This document shows positions 1 through 10,884 of a stretch of 64,000 bases of DNA, in pieces (position 1 is the first letter of the stretch; each line of letters opens with the position of its first letter). The notes under the pieces were generated by a model that ran no database searches, was not told the origin of the DNA, and saw nothing but the letters and a program-made list of their open reading frames with translations. This DNA comes from Oceanidesulfovibrio indonesiensis (GTDB taxonomy: Bacteria > Desulfobacterota > Desulfovibrionia > Desulfovibrionales > Desulfovibrionaceae): positions 1 to 64,000 of the forward strand of contig NZ_QMIE01000017.1 in the NCBI RefSeq assembly GCF_007625075.1, given 5' to 3'. The translations under genes and the position numbers were made by a program.

Positions 1-19
1 CGTACTTGGCTTTGCCCAT
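1..19 (-). CDS. tuf: Elongation factor Tu, N-terminal fragment (cut by window edge)
   Basis: Only six codons are visible, reading MGKAKY, the usual N-terminus of bacterial EF-Tu, the GTPase that delivers aminoacyl-tRNA to the ribosome. An AGGAG ribosome-binding site lies just upstream. The gene follows fusA by 39 bp on the same strand, which is the classical rpsL-rpsG-fusA-tuf order. The rest of the gene is outside the window, so the call rests on six residues plus context. Confidence 0.75.
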
Positions 20-58
20 GATGTCAGACTCCTGCTGATAAAACGATCCGTGTCGTTC

Positions 59-2140
<2,082 letters not shown>

Positions 2141-2157
2141 GGCTCAGACTCCTCGTC

Positions 2158-2628
2158 TTACCACCGGTAATGAGCAAAGGCTTTGTTCGCCTCGGCCATC
2201 CGGTGAGTATCTTCTTTCTTTTTCACGGCGCCGCCGCGGTTGTTGTACGCATCGAGCAGCTCACCTGCCAGCCGGTTGGTCATCCCCTTCTCGCCGCGAG
2301 CGCGTGCGTAGTTGATGAGCCAGCGAATGGCCAGGGCCACCTGGCGATCGGAACGAACCTCCATGGGAACCTGGTAGGTCGCGCCGCCAACCCGACGGGG
2401 CTTGACTTCCATGTGCGGCTTGACGTTGTCGAGAGCCCTTTCGAACGCGCGGAGAGGCTCCTCGCTGGTCTTCTCGGCAAGCTCACCCAGGGACTGGTAG
2501 AAAATTCGCTCGGCCACACTCTTCTTACCATCAACCATGAGCCGGCTGATGAACTTCGCGGCCAGTCTGCTCTTATAAATAGGATCGGGAGTGATCTCCC
2601 TCTTGGGTACAGATCCTTTACGGGGCAT
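2158..2628 (-). CDS. rpsG: 30S ribosomal protein S7
   Basis: 156-aa S7, the normal length, with the N-terminal [16 protein letters not shown] and the family signature around [17 protein letters not shown]. It nucleates assembly of the 16S rRNA 3' domain and in many bacteria is the translational repressor of the str operon. GGAGG precedes the ATG. It lies between rpsL and fusA with short gaps, so co-transcription is expected. Confidence 0.98.
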   Translation of the reverse strand: MPRKGSVPKREITPDPIYKSRLAAKFISRLMVDGKKSVAERIFYQSLGELAEKTSEEPLRAFERALDNVKPHMEVKPRRVGGATYQVPMEVRSDRQVALAIRWLINYARARGEKGMTNRLAGELLDAYNNRGGAVKKKEDTHRMAEANKAFAHYRW

Positions 2629-2646
2629 AGCTTCCGTCCTCCGGTG

Positions 2647-3018
2647 CTATTTAGGACGCTTGGCGCCGTACTTGGAGCGGCCTTGACGACGGTCGGAGAC
2701 GCCGGCCGTATCCAGGCTGCCGCGAACAATGTGGTAGCGCACGCCGGGCAAGTCCTTGACGCGGCCGCCGCGGATCAGAACCACGGAGTGTTCCTGAAGG
2801 TTGTGGCCTTCACCGGGAATGTACGCCGTGACCTCGATACCGTTGGTCAGACGGACACGCGCAACCTTCCGCAACGCCGAGTTCGGCTTTTTGGGGGTCG
2901 TGGTGTAAACGCGTGTGCATACGCCTCGGCGCTGGGGGCATTCCAGAAGCGCGGGCGTCTTCTTGCGCTTGAGCACCTTGGCCCGTTGCTTGCGTACGAG
3001 CTGGTTGATAGTCGGCAT
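2647..3018 (-). CDS. rpsL: 30S ribosomal protein S12
   Basis: 123-aa S12, a decoding-centre protein. It begins [12 protein letters not shown] and contains KPNSALRK and the [11 protein letters not shown] stretch where streptomycin-resistance changes usually fall; these look wild type. The frame stays open upstream to 3105, but the ATG at 3018 matches the family N-terminus and has a strong GGAGGA site 6 bp upstream. It is the first gene of the str operon. Confidence 0.98.
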   Translation of the reverse strand: MPTINQLVRKQRAKVLKRKKTPALLECPQRRGVCTRVYTTTPKKPNSALRKVARVRLTNGIEVTAYIPGEGHNLQEHSVVLIRGGRVKDLPGVRYHIVRGSLDTAGVSDRRQGRSKYGAKRPK

Positions 3019-3064
3019 GCAGCTTCCTCCACTTACGGAATCAATTTCTGTGCAAAGACAGAGG

Positions 3065-3093
3065 TCAATATGTGATCCACTGACGGCTGTCAA
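3065..3093 (-). promoter_or_regulatory. Candidate sigma-70 promoter of the str operon
   Basis: On the minus strand a perfect TTGACA (-35, 3088-3093) is followed after 17 bp by TATTGA (3065-3070), or after 15 bp by CATATT. It sits about 50 bp upstream of the rpsL start. The remainder of the gene-free stretch 3094-3418 is A/T-richer than its surroundings, and I see no gene in it. Confidence 0.5.
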
Positions 3094-3418
3094 GGCTCCA
3101 GACAAAAAAAATCGACAGCACCCAAAATGCCGTCAGCGGGTGCACGTGCGAAAGGTCCAAAACGGACCAGGGGCGGCGCACGGATGGCTATGCCCCTTCG
3201 TCGTGGAATGTGGCAAATACAAGAGGATCGAATCCCTGGCAAGCAAAAGAATGCTTTTTTTCCGAATTTTCCCTGCCTTTTCCTCTCCGGTTACTCGTTT
3301 TTCTCCCATTGAAATATTGCACCGCGTGCTCCAGTGCTTGACACAACCCCGCAAACATACCATCTTTCTTCAATCTTTCCGGCGCATTCACTCCAACACT
3401 AAGTGTGTCCACCGAGCC

Positions 3419-4411
3419 ATGACATTTTCTTCCCGCGTTGCCTGGGCCGGCAACCCCTATTTTTCCGACCGACTTGCCGACCGGGGCTGGCGCATCACCC
3501 ATATCCCGCTCAAAAAGTCTTTCATCGACTGGCCCCATATAGTGGAAGCCTGCGGCGGCGAACCGTCGCTCTTCATTCTGGGCGACCGCAGCTCCGCCCC
3601 ACTCCTGCGCGGCGTGGAGCGGTTTCCCTGCCCCACCGTCTCCATCTTTGTGGACACCCATATCCACAGCTGGCATCCGCTCTACGCTCAGGCTTTCGAC
3701 CTCGCCACTGTGGCGATGCGCGATCATCTTGAATCCTTCCGCGGCCGGCTCCTGCCCGACGACCGACTGCTGTGGCTGCCGTTGTTCGCCCGCAAGGACG
3801 ATGCGCCGCAGCCCGATGTGAAACAGGTTCACGATCTGCTCTTCGTGGGCAAGGTGGATGCCGATCTCACCCCGGGCAGGCACCGCTTTCTCCACGAGCT
3901 GGCCGAGCACGCGCCTCTCACCATGCTGCGCGGCCCCTACCGCGAGCTGTTCCCTACGGGCAAACTCATCCTCAACGAATCCGAACGTGGCGACCTGAAC
4001 TTCCGCGTCTTCGAGGCGCTGGGCTGCGGGTGCTGCCTGCTCACCCCGGACGTGGGCCACGGCCTGCGCGATCTCTTCACCGACGGCGAGGACCTTTTCC
4101 TCTACCCGCCCGGCGATGTCCGGGCTGTCGCGGAACTGACGCGGCGGCTTCTGGAGAATGACCACACCCGGCACCGTGTCGCAGCCTCTGGCCTGGCCAG
4201 GGTGGATACTTCGCACCGGGATTCCCACCGTGCCGAGCAGTTTGAAAATTGGCTGGCCGGCTTCGACATGACCGCCCTCGCGACGGAACGCCTCAGCCGG
4301 GCGAGCCGAATCAAACGTGAGTTTCTGAACGTCATCTATCTGCATCTGGCCGAGAGCTGCGCGGGTACGGACGCCGCCCGCCTCTACCTGCGCGAGGCGA
4401 AATCTTCCTGA
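3419..4411 (+). CDS. CgeB-like family 1 glycosyltransferase
   Basis: 330-aa GT-B-fold protein. The C-terminal half has the CgeB/Glyco_trans_1_2 signature (NESERGDLNFRVFEALGCG, then LLTPDVGHGLRDLFTDGEDL). It probably transfers a sugar onto a surface glycan at the cytoplasmic face of the membrane; donor and acceptor cannot be read from sequence. The frame is open far upstream, but the ATG at 3419 is the first one placed sensibly before the conserved region; its ribosome-binding site is weak. It is the first of three same-strand genes with the TagF-like and nucleotidyltransferase genes. Confidence 0.8.
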   Translation: MTFSSRVAWAGNPYFSDRLADRGWRITHIPLKKSFIDWPHIVEACGGEPSLFILGDRSSAPLLRGVERFPCPTVSIFVDTHIHSWHPLYAQAFDLATVAMRDHLESFRGRLLPDDRLLWLPLFARKDDAPQPDVKQVHDLLFVGKVDADLTPGRHRFLHELAEHAPLTMLRGPYRELFPTGKLILNESERGDLNFRVFEALGCGCCLLTPDVGHGLRDLFTDGEDLFLYPPGDVRAVAELTRRLLENDHTRHRVAASGLARVDTSHRDSHRAEQFENWLAGFDMTALATERLSRASRIKREFLNVIYLHLAESCAGTDAARLYLREAKSS

Positions 4412-4552
4412 ACCCCGGGGACATCCGGCGGCCCCCGGACGTTCCCCTCGTACCTGGAATCACTACTTTCCGGTCTGCTATTTGCATGCTTCTTTCCAAG
4501 AACGCAGGACGACACGCCTCCTGCGTGGCGATTCCAAGAAGGAGCACGCTTC

Positions 4553-5797
4553 ATGGCAGAATTCGACCCGGGCACGCTCAAAGCCCTGGCAGACATAGCC
4601 AAACGCACGCCCAAGAAGGACAACTGCGTCATCTTCATGGGCCGCATCGGCGGCGCGCTCATAGACAACGTGAAGTACGCCTACCTCGACTGCGTGCGTC
4701 ATTTTCCCGAGCTTGCCGGCTATTTCCTCACCCACGACCCGGCCCAGCGCGACCTGCTGGCCCGGCACAATCTGCCTGTGCTGCTCTTTCCCGATCCCGA
4801 CGCGGTGCAGATCTGCGCGCGGGCGTCTGTGGTGGTGAGCGACGATTTCTGGTGGCGGGCGCACAGCCCGGTGCACGCCCTGCTCCAGGAGGCGCGCACT
4901 TTCCAGCTCTGGCACGGCATCCCCCTCAAAGCCATCGGATTTCCCGAGATCGAGTCCTCGGTGAACATGACGGCGGAGAAGGCCGAATACCTGCGCGCCA
5001 ACTACAGTGGATACGACGCCGTGCTCTCCACATCGCCCCACTTCACGAAGCATGCCTTTGCCCGCGCCTTCGGCGCCAGCGACTTTCCGGAGCTCGGCTA
5101 CCCCCGCAACGACGGAATGCTCCGGCCGCCGGACAAATACGACATGCTCAACGTGGACGCCGAACTCTACGGAGAGCTGCGGCAGCGGCGCAAGGACGGC
5201 TGGCGCGTGGTCTTCTACATGCCCACGTTCCGCGATACCGGAGGCGATCCGTTCACCGACGGCGCGTTGACGCCGAACCGACTCGTCGATTTCGCGGATC
5301 AAAACAAGGTGGTCTTCGTCTGTAAATTCCACCCGTACGTGCAGGCGCGCATCTCCAGCAACGCCGGCGCGGTGCGAGTGTGCGCCTCGCACACGGACCC
5401 CTACCCCCTCCTGCGTCTGGCCGATGCGTTGGTGACGGACTATTCGTCCATTTACTTCGATTATCTCCTGCTGCGCAGGCCCATCGTCTTTTTCCAGTAC
5501 GACCACGAGGCGTACGTAACCCGCAACCGCGAACTGATGCTGGACATGGACGCCGTGACTCCCGGCAGCAAGGCGGCTGACGAGGACGCGCTGTACCGCG
5601 TCCTGGCCCAGGTGCTGGACGAGGGCGACCCGTACGCCTGGGAGCGCGACGAACTGTTGCGCCTGAGCTTTGCACACCAGGACGCCGGCTCAGGCAGACG
5701 CGTGAACGAATATGTTCTCCAGCAATTCGTCAGGCGGGCAGCCGGGCAGAACCCCGTACCGCAACAGACGACGTACGAGAGGAGCACCATAGAATGA
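4553..5797 (+). CDS. TagF/TagB-like CDP-glycerol glycerophosphotransferase family protein
   Basis: 414-aa protein with the hallmarks of the Glyphos_transf family: LWHGIPLKAIG with the catalytic-type His, YMPTFRD, CKFHP, and LVTDYSSIYFDYLLLRRPI. Characterised members transfer glycerol-phosphate or other polyol-phosphate units from CDP-activated donors to build teichoic-type phosphodiester polymers or decorate glycans. AAGGAG lies 9 bp before the ATG. Its stop overlaps the next gene's start (ATGA), linking it to a nucleotidyltransferase that could supply the activated donor. The exact donor is unknown. Confidence 0.85.
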   Translation: MAEFDPGTLKALADIAKRTPKKDNCVIFMGRIGGALIDNVKYAYLDCVRHFPELAGYFLTHDPAQRDLLARHNLPVLLFPDPDAVQICARASVVVSDDFWWRAHSPVHALLQEARTFQLWHGIPLKAIGFPEIESSVNMTAEKAEYLRANYSGYDAVLSTSPHFTKHAFARAFGASDFPELGYPRNDGMLRPPDKYDMLNVDAELYGELRQRRKDGWRVVFYMPTFRDTGGDPFTDGALTPNRLVDFADQNKVVFVCKFHPYVQARISSNAGAVRVCASHTDPYPLLRLADALVTDYSSIYFDYLLLRRPIVFFQYDHEAYVTRNRELMLDMDAVTPGSKAADEDALYRVLAQVLDEGDPYAWERDELLRLSFAHQDAGSGRRVNEYVLQQFVRRAAGQNPVPQQTTYERSTIE

Positions 5798-6465
5798 GAG
5801 CCGTTATTCTGGCAGCCGGAGTGGGCAGCCGCCTCGGCCGACCGTTTCCCAAGGCGCTGTCCATACTGCCCACGGGCGAGACCATCATGGGCCGGCAGAT
5901 CCGCCTTTTCCGCGAGGCCGGCATCCGCGAGGTCGTGGTCGTGGTCGGGTTCAAGAAAACGCTCATCATGGAGCAGCATCCCAACGCCTATTACCGGTAC
6001 AACCCGGTCTACTATATCACGAACACGTCCAAGAGCCTGCTCTGCGCCATCGAGGATCTGGACGATGACGTGCTCTGGGTCAACGGCGACGTGGTCTTCG
6101 ATCCCGGCGTCATCGCCGGCGTGATCGACGCGGACCACAACGTCATCGCCGTGGACCGCAAGAAGTGCGGGGATGAGGAAGTGAAGTACCGGACAAACGG
6201 CTCCGGCACTATCATCGCCATTTCCAAGACCATTGAGAACGGCGAGGGCGAAGCTGTGGGCGTGAACAAGGTGCTTGCCGCGCACGTGCCGGCGCTGGTG
6301 CGCTCTCTGGAACTCTGCGAGGACCAGGACTACTTCGAACGCGGCCTGGAATACATGATCCGGGACAAAGTGGCGTTCAGACCGCTGGACATCAGCGAAC
6401 ACCGCTGCATCGAAGTGGATTTTCCCGAGGACTGGCAGGAAGCGCAGCAGATGTTCGCGGGGTAG
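5794..6465 (+). CDS. Sugar/choline-type nucleotidyltransferase (LicC/COG1213-like)
   Basis: 223-aa single-domain nucleotidyltransferase. The N-terminus MRAVILAAGVGSRLG is the nucleotide-binding signature, followed by FPKALSILP with the conserved Lys and by WVNGDVVFDP with the metal-binding Asp. It resembles phosphocholine cytidylyltransferases and related enzymes rather than the longer hexose-1-phosphate thymidylyltransferases. The ATG overlaps the TagF-like stop codon and has GAGGAG upstream, so the two are translationally coupled. I infer it makes the CDP-activated donor used by that transferase. Confidence 0.8.
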   Translation: MRAVILAAGVGSRLGRPFPKALSILPTGETIMGRQIRLFREAGIREVVVVVGFKKTLIMEQHPNAYYRYNPVYYITNTSKSLLCAIEDLDDDVLWVNGDVVFDPGVIAGVIDADHNVIAVDRKKCGDEEVKYRTNGSGTIIAISKTIENGEGEAVGVNKVLAAHVPALVRSLELCEDQDYFERGLEYMIRDKVAFRPLDISEHRCIEVDFPEDWQEAQQMFAG

Positions 6466-6566
6466 GCGCTTTCCCGCCGAACGCAGCTCCGCCGTCAGGC
6501 CGGCGCCGCAGACGGCTTCACTCCATGGCTGGCCGGCGCATAATCATTCCGCTGGCGGCCAGGACA

Positions 6567-7655
6567 CTACCATGCCGGCATGCAGAGCCATTCCACAATG
6601 GTCTCCGCGGCGTGACCGTCGCCGTATGGCCGGGCGGACCAGTCGGGCTCATGCGATAGAAAGTGCTCCACGCAAGCCGCCACGTCCGCTGTCCTGGTCC
6701 CGGCTATGCGGTTTACGCCCAGGTCCACCAGTTCTGTCCACTCCGTTTCCGAACGCAGAGTGACGCACGGCCGCTGCTGGAAAAACGCTTCCTTCTGCAG
6801 GCCGCCGCTGTCCGTGAGCACCAGCCTGCACCCCTGCAGCAGGTGGAGCATCTCCAGATACCCAACGCTGGGCGCGGCGAGCACGTCGTCCGAGAAAGCC
6901 AATCCTGCCTGCTCCATCCTGGCCCGCGTGCGCGGATGCAGCGGCAGAACCACGGGCAGCCGTCCGGCCACGTCATTCAGGCTGCGGACCAGCTCGGCCA
7001 GGCGCCCCGGATCGTCGGTGTTCTCTGCGCGGTGCACGGTGGCCAGGGCGTACTCCTCCGGCACGGGGAACCCGGGCGGCCGGTTCCTGGCCTGATAATA
7101 CAGGAACGCATCGTACATCACGTCCCCGCTGTAAACGACCCGCCGTCTGCCTGGCTCGTCTGCGACGCCCTCGGCGGCGAGGTTGTCCATGGCCGCCGCG
7201 GTCGGGCAGAACAGTATGGTTGATGCGTGGTCCGTCAGAACTCTGTTGATCTCCTCGGGCATGCTGCGGTTGTAGCTGCGCAGCCCAGCCTCCACGTGGG
7301 CAGCCGGGATGCCGAGCTTTGCCGCGGCCAGAGCGCCGGCCAGGGTGGAGTTCGTATCGCCGTACACGAGCACGCGATCGGGCCGCTGGTCCAGCAGGTA
7401 ATTCTCGATTCCTTCGAGCATGCGGCCGGTCATGCCGCCGTGGGAAAGGCCGTGCACCCCGAGGTCGCACACCGGCTGGGGGATATCCATTTCCTCGAAG
7501 AAGATGCTCGACATCCCGTGGTCGTAGTGCTGGCCGGTGTGGATGATGGATTCCTGCACCGCCACGCCGTTTTCCGCAGCGCGTTGCATTGCGCGCGAGA
7601 CCACGGCGGCTTTCACGAACTGCGGCCGCGCTCCGACGATGGTGACGATATTCAT
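6567..7655 (-). CDS. UDP-GlcNAc 2-epimerase family enzyme, probably WbpI-type (UDP-GlcNAc3NAcA 2-epimerase)
   Basis: 362-aa non-hydrolysing 2-epimerase of the WecB family: VGARPQFVKAAVVS, VYGDTNSTLAGALAA, HVEAGLRS, PEEINRVLTDH, LHPRTR and LTDSGGLQKEAFF. The general family is certain. The WbpI/WlbD assignment (epimerising UDP-2,3-diacetamido-glucuronate to the manno form) is inferred from the divergently adjacent WbpB-WbpD fusion and WbpE genes, and from the THTGQH and MTGRML stretches resembling WbpI as I remember it. Plain WecB (UDP-ManNAc synthesis) is the alternative. Confidence 0.85.
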   Translation of the reverse strand: MNIVTIVGARPQFVKAAVVSRAMQRAAENGVAVQESIIHTGQHYDHGMSSIFFEEMDIPQPVCDLGVHGLSHGGMTGRMLEGIENYLLDQRPDRVLVYGDTNSTLAGALAAAKLGIPAAHVEAGLRSYNRSMPEEINRVLTDHASTILFCPTAAAMDNLAAEGVADEPGRRRVVYSGDVMYDAFLYYQARNRPPGFPVPEEYALATVHRAENTDDPGRLAELVRSLNDVAGRLPVVLPLHPRTRARMEQAGLAFSDDVLAAPSVGYLEMLHLLQGCRLVLTDSGGLQKEAFFQQRPCVTLRSETEWTELVDLGVNRIAGTRTADVAACVEHFLSHEPDWSARPYGDGHAAETIVEWLCMPAW

Positions 7656-7959
7656 TTTGTTTCCAGCTGGTTCCGTTTTTTTTCGAGTGGATACTACCGA
7701 AGCTCCGCCATGGCAAGACAGGCTGTTCGGCGCGACTGGCTATCGGCACAGCGAAATGTCTTCGTGCAGGTCAGGTCAGTGCGACAGGGCCGACCTTCCA
7801 AGCGCATCATGCACTCACCCGCGTTGTAGGATTCGCCATCTCCGCAGGCAACTCGGCATGCCCCTTGCATAAACCTTGACCATTCATCGCTCAGGCCATG
7901 CGACGTCTTCTTCCACGGCCGGAGCGCGCCCGTACGAATTCACTCGAATGGAGTCGACC
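7656..7959 (+). other. Divergent intergenic region between wbpI-like and wbpB/D-like genes
   Basis: 304 bp without a gene. It separates two divergent transcripts and contains a sigma-54-like site (entered separately) pointing at the downstream dehydrogenase gene. A run of eight T residues lies near 7676-7683, close to the epimerase start. I see no other recognisable element. Confidence 0.6.
7853..7869 (+). promoter_or_regulatory. Candidate sigma-54 (RpoN) promoter
   Basis: TCGGCATGCCCCTTGCA has the invariant GG and GC pairs with exactly 10 bp between them and the TTGCA of the -12 element; it deviates from TTGGCACG at two positions. The predicted start of transcription is near 7880, about 80 bp before the dehydrogenase/acetyltransferase ATG. 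A site with the same GGCATGC--CTTGCA signature lies at 11980-11996. Confidence 0.5.
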
Positions 7960-9564
7960 ATGAGCGCCACATCACGCATCGCCATCATCGGTTCAGGCTA
8001 TTGGGGCAAGAACCTTATCCGCAACTTCCACCAGCTCGGCGCGCTCGGGCTCATTGTGGACACCAACCAGCAGACCCTGGCCGAGTTCCGCAAGCAGTAC
8101 CCGGACGTGCGCACCAGCACCAGGCTGGAAGACGCCCTGAACGACCCGTCCATCGAGGGCGTGGTGGTGGCCACGCCGGCCGAGACCCACTACGACATCG
8201 CACGCCGTGCTTTGCTCGCCGGCAAGCACGCATACGTGGAAAAGCCCCTCGTGCTGGAGGAACGCCACGGTGAAGAACTCATCGCCATCGCCGACGAACG
8301 CGAGCTTATCCTGATGGTCGGGCACCTGCTCCACTACCACCCGGCGTTCATCAAGCTGAAGGAGCTCGTCGCCTCCGGCGACTTCGGCCGTATCAACTAT
8401 ATATACTCCAACCGGCTCAACCTCGGCAAAATCCGCCGGGAAGAAAATGCCCTCTGGTCCTTCGCGCCGCACGACATCTCCATGATCCTGGCTCTGGCGG
8501 GCGAGTTCCCAGCGTCGGTCCAGGCCAGCGGCGGCTACTATCTGCACAGCAGCATCGCCGACGTGACCATGACCAACCTGGACTTCCCCTCCGGGCTCAA
8601 GGCGCACGTCTTCGTCTCCTGGCTGCACCCCTTCAAGGAGCAGAAACTCATCGTGGTGGGCGACCGCAAGATGGCCGTCTTCAACGACACACTGCCCTGG
8701 GAGGAAAAACTCGTCACCTACCCCCACCAGATCAACTGGACCAACGGTGTGCCCACCCCCCAGAAGGCGGACGGCACACCGGTCCCCGTGGAGCCGGACG
8801 AACCGCTCAAGCGCGAGTGCATGCATTTTCTGGAATGCATCGGCCACGGCTGCGTCTCCATGACCGACGGCCGCGAGGGCCTGAACGTGCTGCGCGTGCT
8901 CGTGGGCGCGCAACGCTCGCTGGAAAAAGCCGGCGCTCCGGTCTCCCTGACCAATGCCGAGACGCCGGCCACCGCTCCGTTCGTGCATGAAACAGCGGTG
9001 ATCGACCCTGGCGTCGAAATAGCAGACGGCGTGAAGATCTGGCATTTTTCCCATATCCTCAAAAACACCACCATCGGCCAGAACACGAACATCGGCCAGA
9101 ACGTGATGGTCGGCCCGGATGTGGATGTGGGCTCCGGCTGCAAAATCCAGAACAACGTCTCGGTGTACAAGGGCGTAACCCTGGAGGACAACGTGTTCTG
9201 CGGCCCCTCCATGGTCTTCACCAACGTGCACACCCCGCGGGCCCATGTGAACCGCATGGACCAGGTGCGGCCCACCCTGGTGCGCACGGGCGCAACCCTT
9301 GGCGCAAACTCCACCATCGTCTGCGGCCACACCATCGGCGCGTACGCGTTCATTGGCGCCGGCGCCGTGGTCACGCGGGACGTGCCGGACCACGCACTCA
9401 TGGTGGGCAACCCGGCGCGGCGCATCGGCTGGATGTGCGCCTGCGGAGAGCGCCTTACCAACGATCTCCTCTGCCCTGCATGCAGCGCGACCTACACGAA
9501 GAGAGGCAACAGCCTCGTCGAGGTCGCCCCCGTGGAACCTGTTGAACGAATCCCCAAATTCTAG
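7960..9564 (+). CDS. Fused UDP-GlcNAcA 3-dehydrogenase / UDP-GlcNAc3NA N-acetyltransferase (WbpB-WbpD type)
   Basis: 534-aa two-domain enzyme. Residues ~1-330 are a Gfo/Idh/MocA dehydrogenase (nucleotide-binding IIGSGYWGKN, catalytic-site VEKPL). From ~340 to 490 there is a left-handed beta-helix acyltransferase with hexapeptide repeats (HETAVIDPGVEIADGVKIWH onward, IGAGAVVTRDVPDHALMVGN). The C-terminus has a small Cys motif, CACGERL then CPAC, like a zinc ribbon. In Pseudomonas and Bordetella these are separate proteins (WbpB/WlbA and WbpD/WlbB) that oxidise C3 and, after transamination, acetylate the 3-amino group. ATG 7960 is chosen because GGAG lies 7-8 bp upstream. WbpE follows after 12 bp. 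Confidence 0.88.
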   Translation: MSATSRIAIIGSGYWGKNLIRNFHQLGALGLIVDTNQQTLAEFRKQYPDVRTSTRLEDALNDPSIEGVVVATPAETHYDIARRALLAGKHAYVEKPLVLEERHGEELIAIADERELILMVGHLLHYHPAFIKLKELVASGDFGRINYIYSNRLNLGKIRREENALWSFAPHDISMILALAGEFPASVQASGGYYLHSSIADVTMTNLDFPSGLKAHVFVSWLHPFKEQKLIVVGDRKMAVFNDTLPWEEKLVTYPHQINWTNGVPTPQKADGTPVPVEPDEPLKRECMHFLECIGHGCVSMTDGREGLNVLRVLVGAQRSLEKAGAPVSLTNAETPATAPFVHETAVIDPGVEIADGVKIWHFSHILKNTTIGQNTNIGQNVMVGPDVDVGSGCKIQNNVSVYKGVTLEDNVFCGPSMVFTNVHTPRAHVNRMDQVRPTLVRTGATLGANSTIVCGHTIGAYAFIGAGAVVTRDVPDHALMVGNPARRIGWMCACGERLTNDLLCPACSATYTKRGNSLVEVAPVEPVERIPKF

Positions 9565-9576
9565 AGGACAGCGCAC

Positions 9577-10710
9577 ATGCTCCCCTTCATCGACCTCAAA
9601 GCACAGCAGGACCGCATCCGCCAGGAAGTGGAACAGCGCATTCTGGCTGTGCTCGATCATGGCAAGTACATCATGGGCCCGGAAGTGGCCGAGCTGGAAC
9701 GCAGGCTTGCCGAGTTTACCGGCGTCAAACACGCCATAGGCTGCTCCAGCGGCACGGACGCTCTGCTGCTCTCGCTCATGGCGCACGGCGTAGGCCCGGG
9801 CGACGCCGTGTTCACCACCCCGTTCACCTTTATCGCCACGGCCGAGGTGGTCTCGCTTCTGGGAGCGACGCCCGTGTTCGTGGACATCGATCCCGACACG
9901 TACAACATCGATCCGGCCAGTCTGCAGCAAACAGTGGACACCCTGGGATCGCACGATCGTTTCAAAAATTTGACAGCACGCGGCATCATCGGCGTGGACC
10001 TATTCGGCCTGCCGGCTGATTACGAAAGCCTCGGCGCAATCGCCGAGGACTACGGCCTGTTCGTGCTGGAGGACGCCGCTCAGTCTTTTGGCGCGTCCAC
10101 CAACGGCCGCCGCGCCGGCAACCTGGCGCATTCCGCCGCCACCAGCTTCTTCCCGGCCAAACCCTTGGGCGGATACGGCGACGGCGGCGCCGTGTTCACC
10201 AGCGACGACGAGTTCGCGGACGCGATGCGCTCCATCCGCATTCACGGCAAGGGTGCGGACAAATACGACAACGTGCGCGTGGGATTGAACGCCAGGCTGG
10301 ACACGTTGCAGGCTGCCATTCTACTGCCCAAGCTGGACATCTTCGAGGAAGAGATCGAGCTGCGCGGCCACGTGGCCGGACGCTACAACGAGCTGCTCGG
10401 CGCCGTGGACGGCGTTGCCGTGCCGGAGATTCCGAAGGGCAACATCAGCGCCTGGGCGCAGTACACCATCCGCGTCCCCGAACGTGACCACGTGCAGGCC
10501 GCACTCAAGGACGCCGGCGTGCCCACGGCCATCTACTATCCCAAACCGTTGCACCTGCAGACGGCGTACGCGAGCCTGGGATACGTGGAAGGCGACTTCC
10601 CGGTGAGCGAGCAGGCCGCCCGCGAGGTTCTCAGCCTGCCCATGCACCCGTATCTTTCGGAAAAGGATCAGGACACGATCGCCCATGCGGTGAAGGCGGC
10701 GCTCTCCTAG
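9577..10710 (+). CDS. DegT/DnrJ/EryC1/StrS PLP aminotransferase (WbpE-type)
   Basis: 377-aa sugar aminotransferase. The PLP lysine is K195 in SFFPAKPLGGYGDGGAV. Other family motifs are SGTDALLLSL (phosphate binding), LEDAAQSFGA and the N-terminal FIDLKAQQDRI. In the WbpB-E-D pathway this enzyme converts the 3-keto sugar nucleotide to the 3-amino form between the two activities of the fused upstream protein, which fits its position 12 bp behind that gene. GAGGA precedes the ATG. A hairpin terminator candidate follows. Confidence 0.9.
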   Translation: MLPFIDLKAQQDRIRQEVEQRILAVLDHGKYIMGPEVAELERRLAEFTGVKHAIGCSSGTDALLLSLMAHGVGPGDAVFTTPFTFIATAEVVSLLGATPVFVDIDPDTYNIDPASLQQTVDTLGSHDRFKNLTARGIIGVDLFGLPADYESLGAIAEDYGLFVLEDAAQSFGASTNGRRAGNLAHSAATSFFPAKPLGGYGDGGAVFTSDDEFADAMRSIRIHGKGADKYDNVRVGLNARLDTLQAAILLPKLDIFEEEIELRGHVAGRYNELLGAVDGVAVPEIPKGNISAWAQYTIRVPERDHVQAALKDAGVPTAIYYPKPLHLQTAYASLGYVEGDFPVSEQAAREVLSLPMHPYLSEKDQDTIAHAVKAALS

Positions 10711-10739
10711 GCCGGCCCGGGAACAATCCGAAACCTGCG

Positions 10740-10791
10740 AGGCTTCCCCCGGCATGCGGTGCATATGGCGCCCGGCCGGCGGAAGCCTTTT
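10740..10791 (+). terminator. Candidate terminator after the WbpE-type gene
   Basis: AGGCTTCC (10740-10747) pairs with GGAAGCCT (10781-10788), enclosing a G/C-rich loop with its own GCCGGC palindrome, followed by TTT and further T/A bases. It lies between the convergent WbpE-type and GT2 genes. Confidence 0.45.
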
Positions 10792-10884
10792 CATATGGTC
10801 TTGGCTCAGAATCTCCCAAGGAAACGCAGGATGAAACAACCCGCCGCCGTCGGCTGCACATTGCATCCCACGTCGGCCTCGGCG

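Noticed and set aside
7993-9954. A 653-codon minus-strand frame opposite the WbpB-WbpD and WbpE genes
   Set aside because: His/Asp/Val-rich antisense composition, no family motifs, and it overlaps two well-supported genes.
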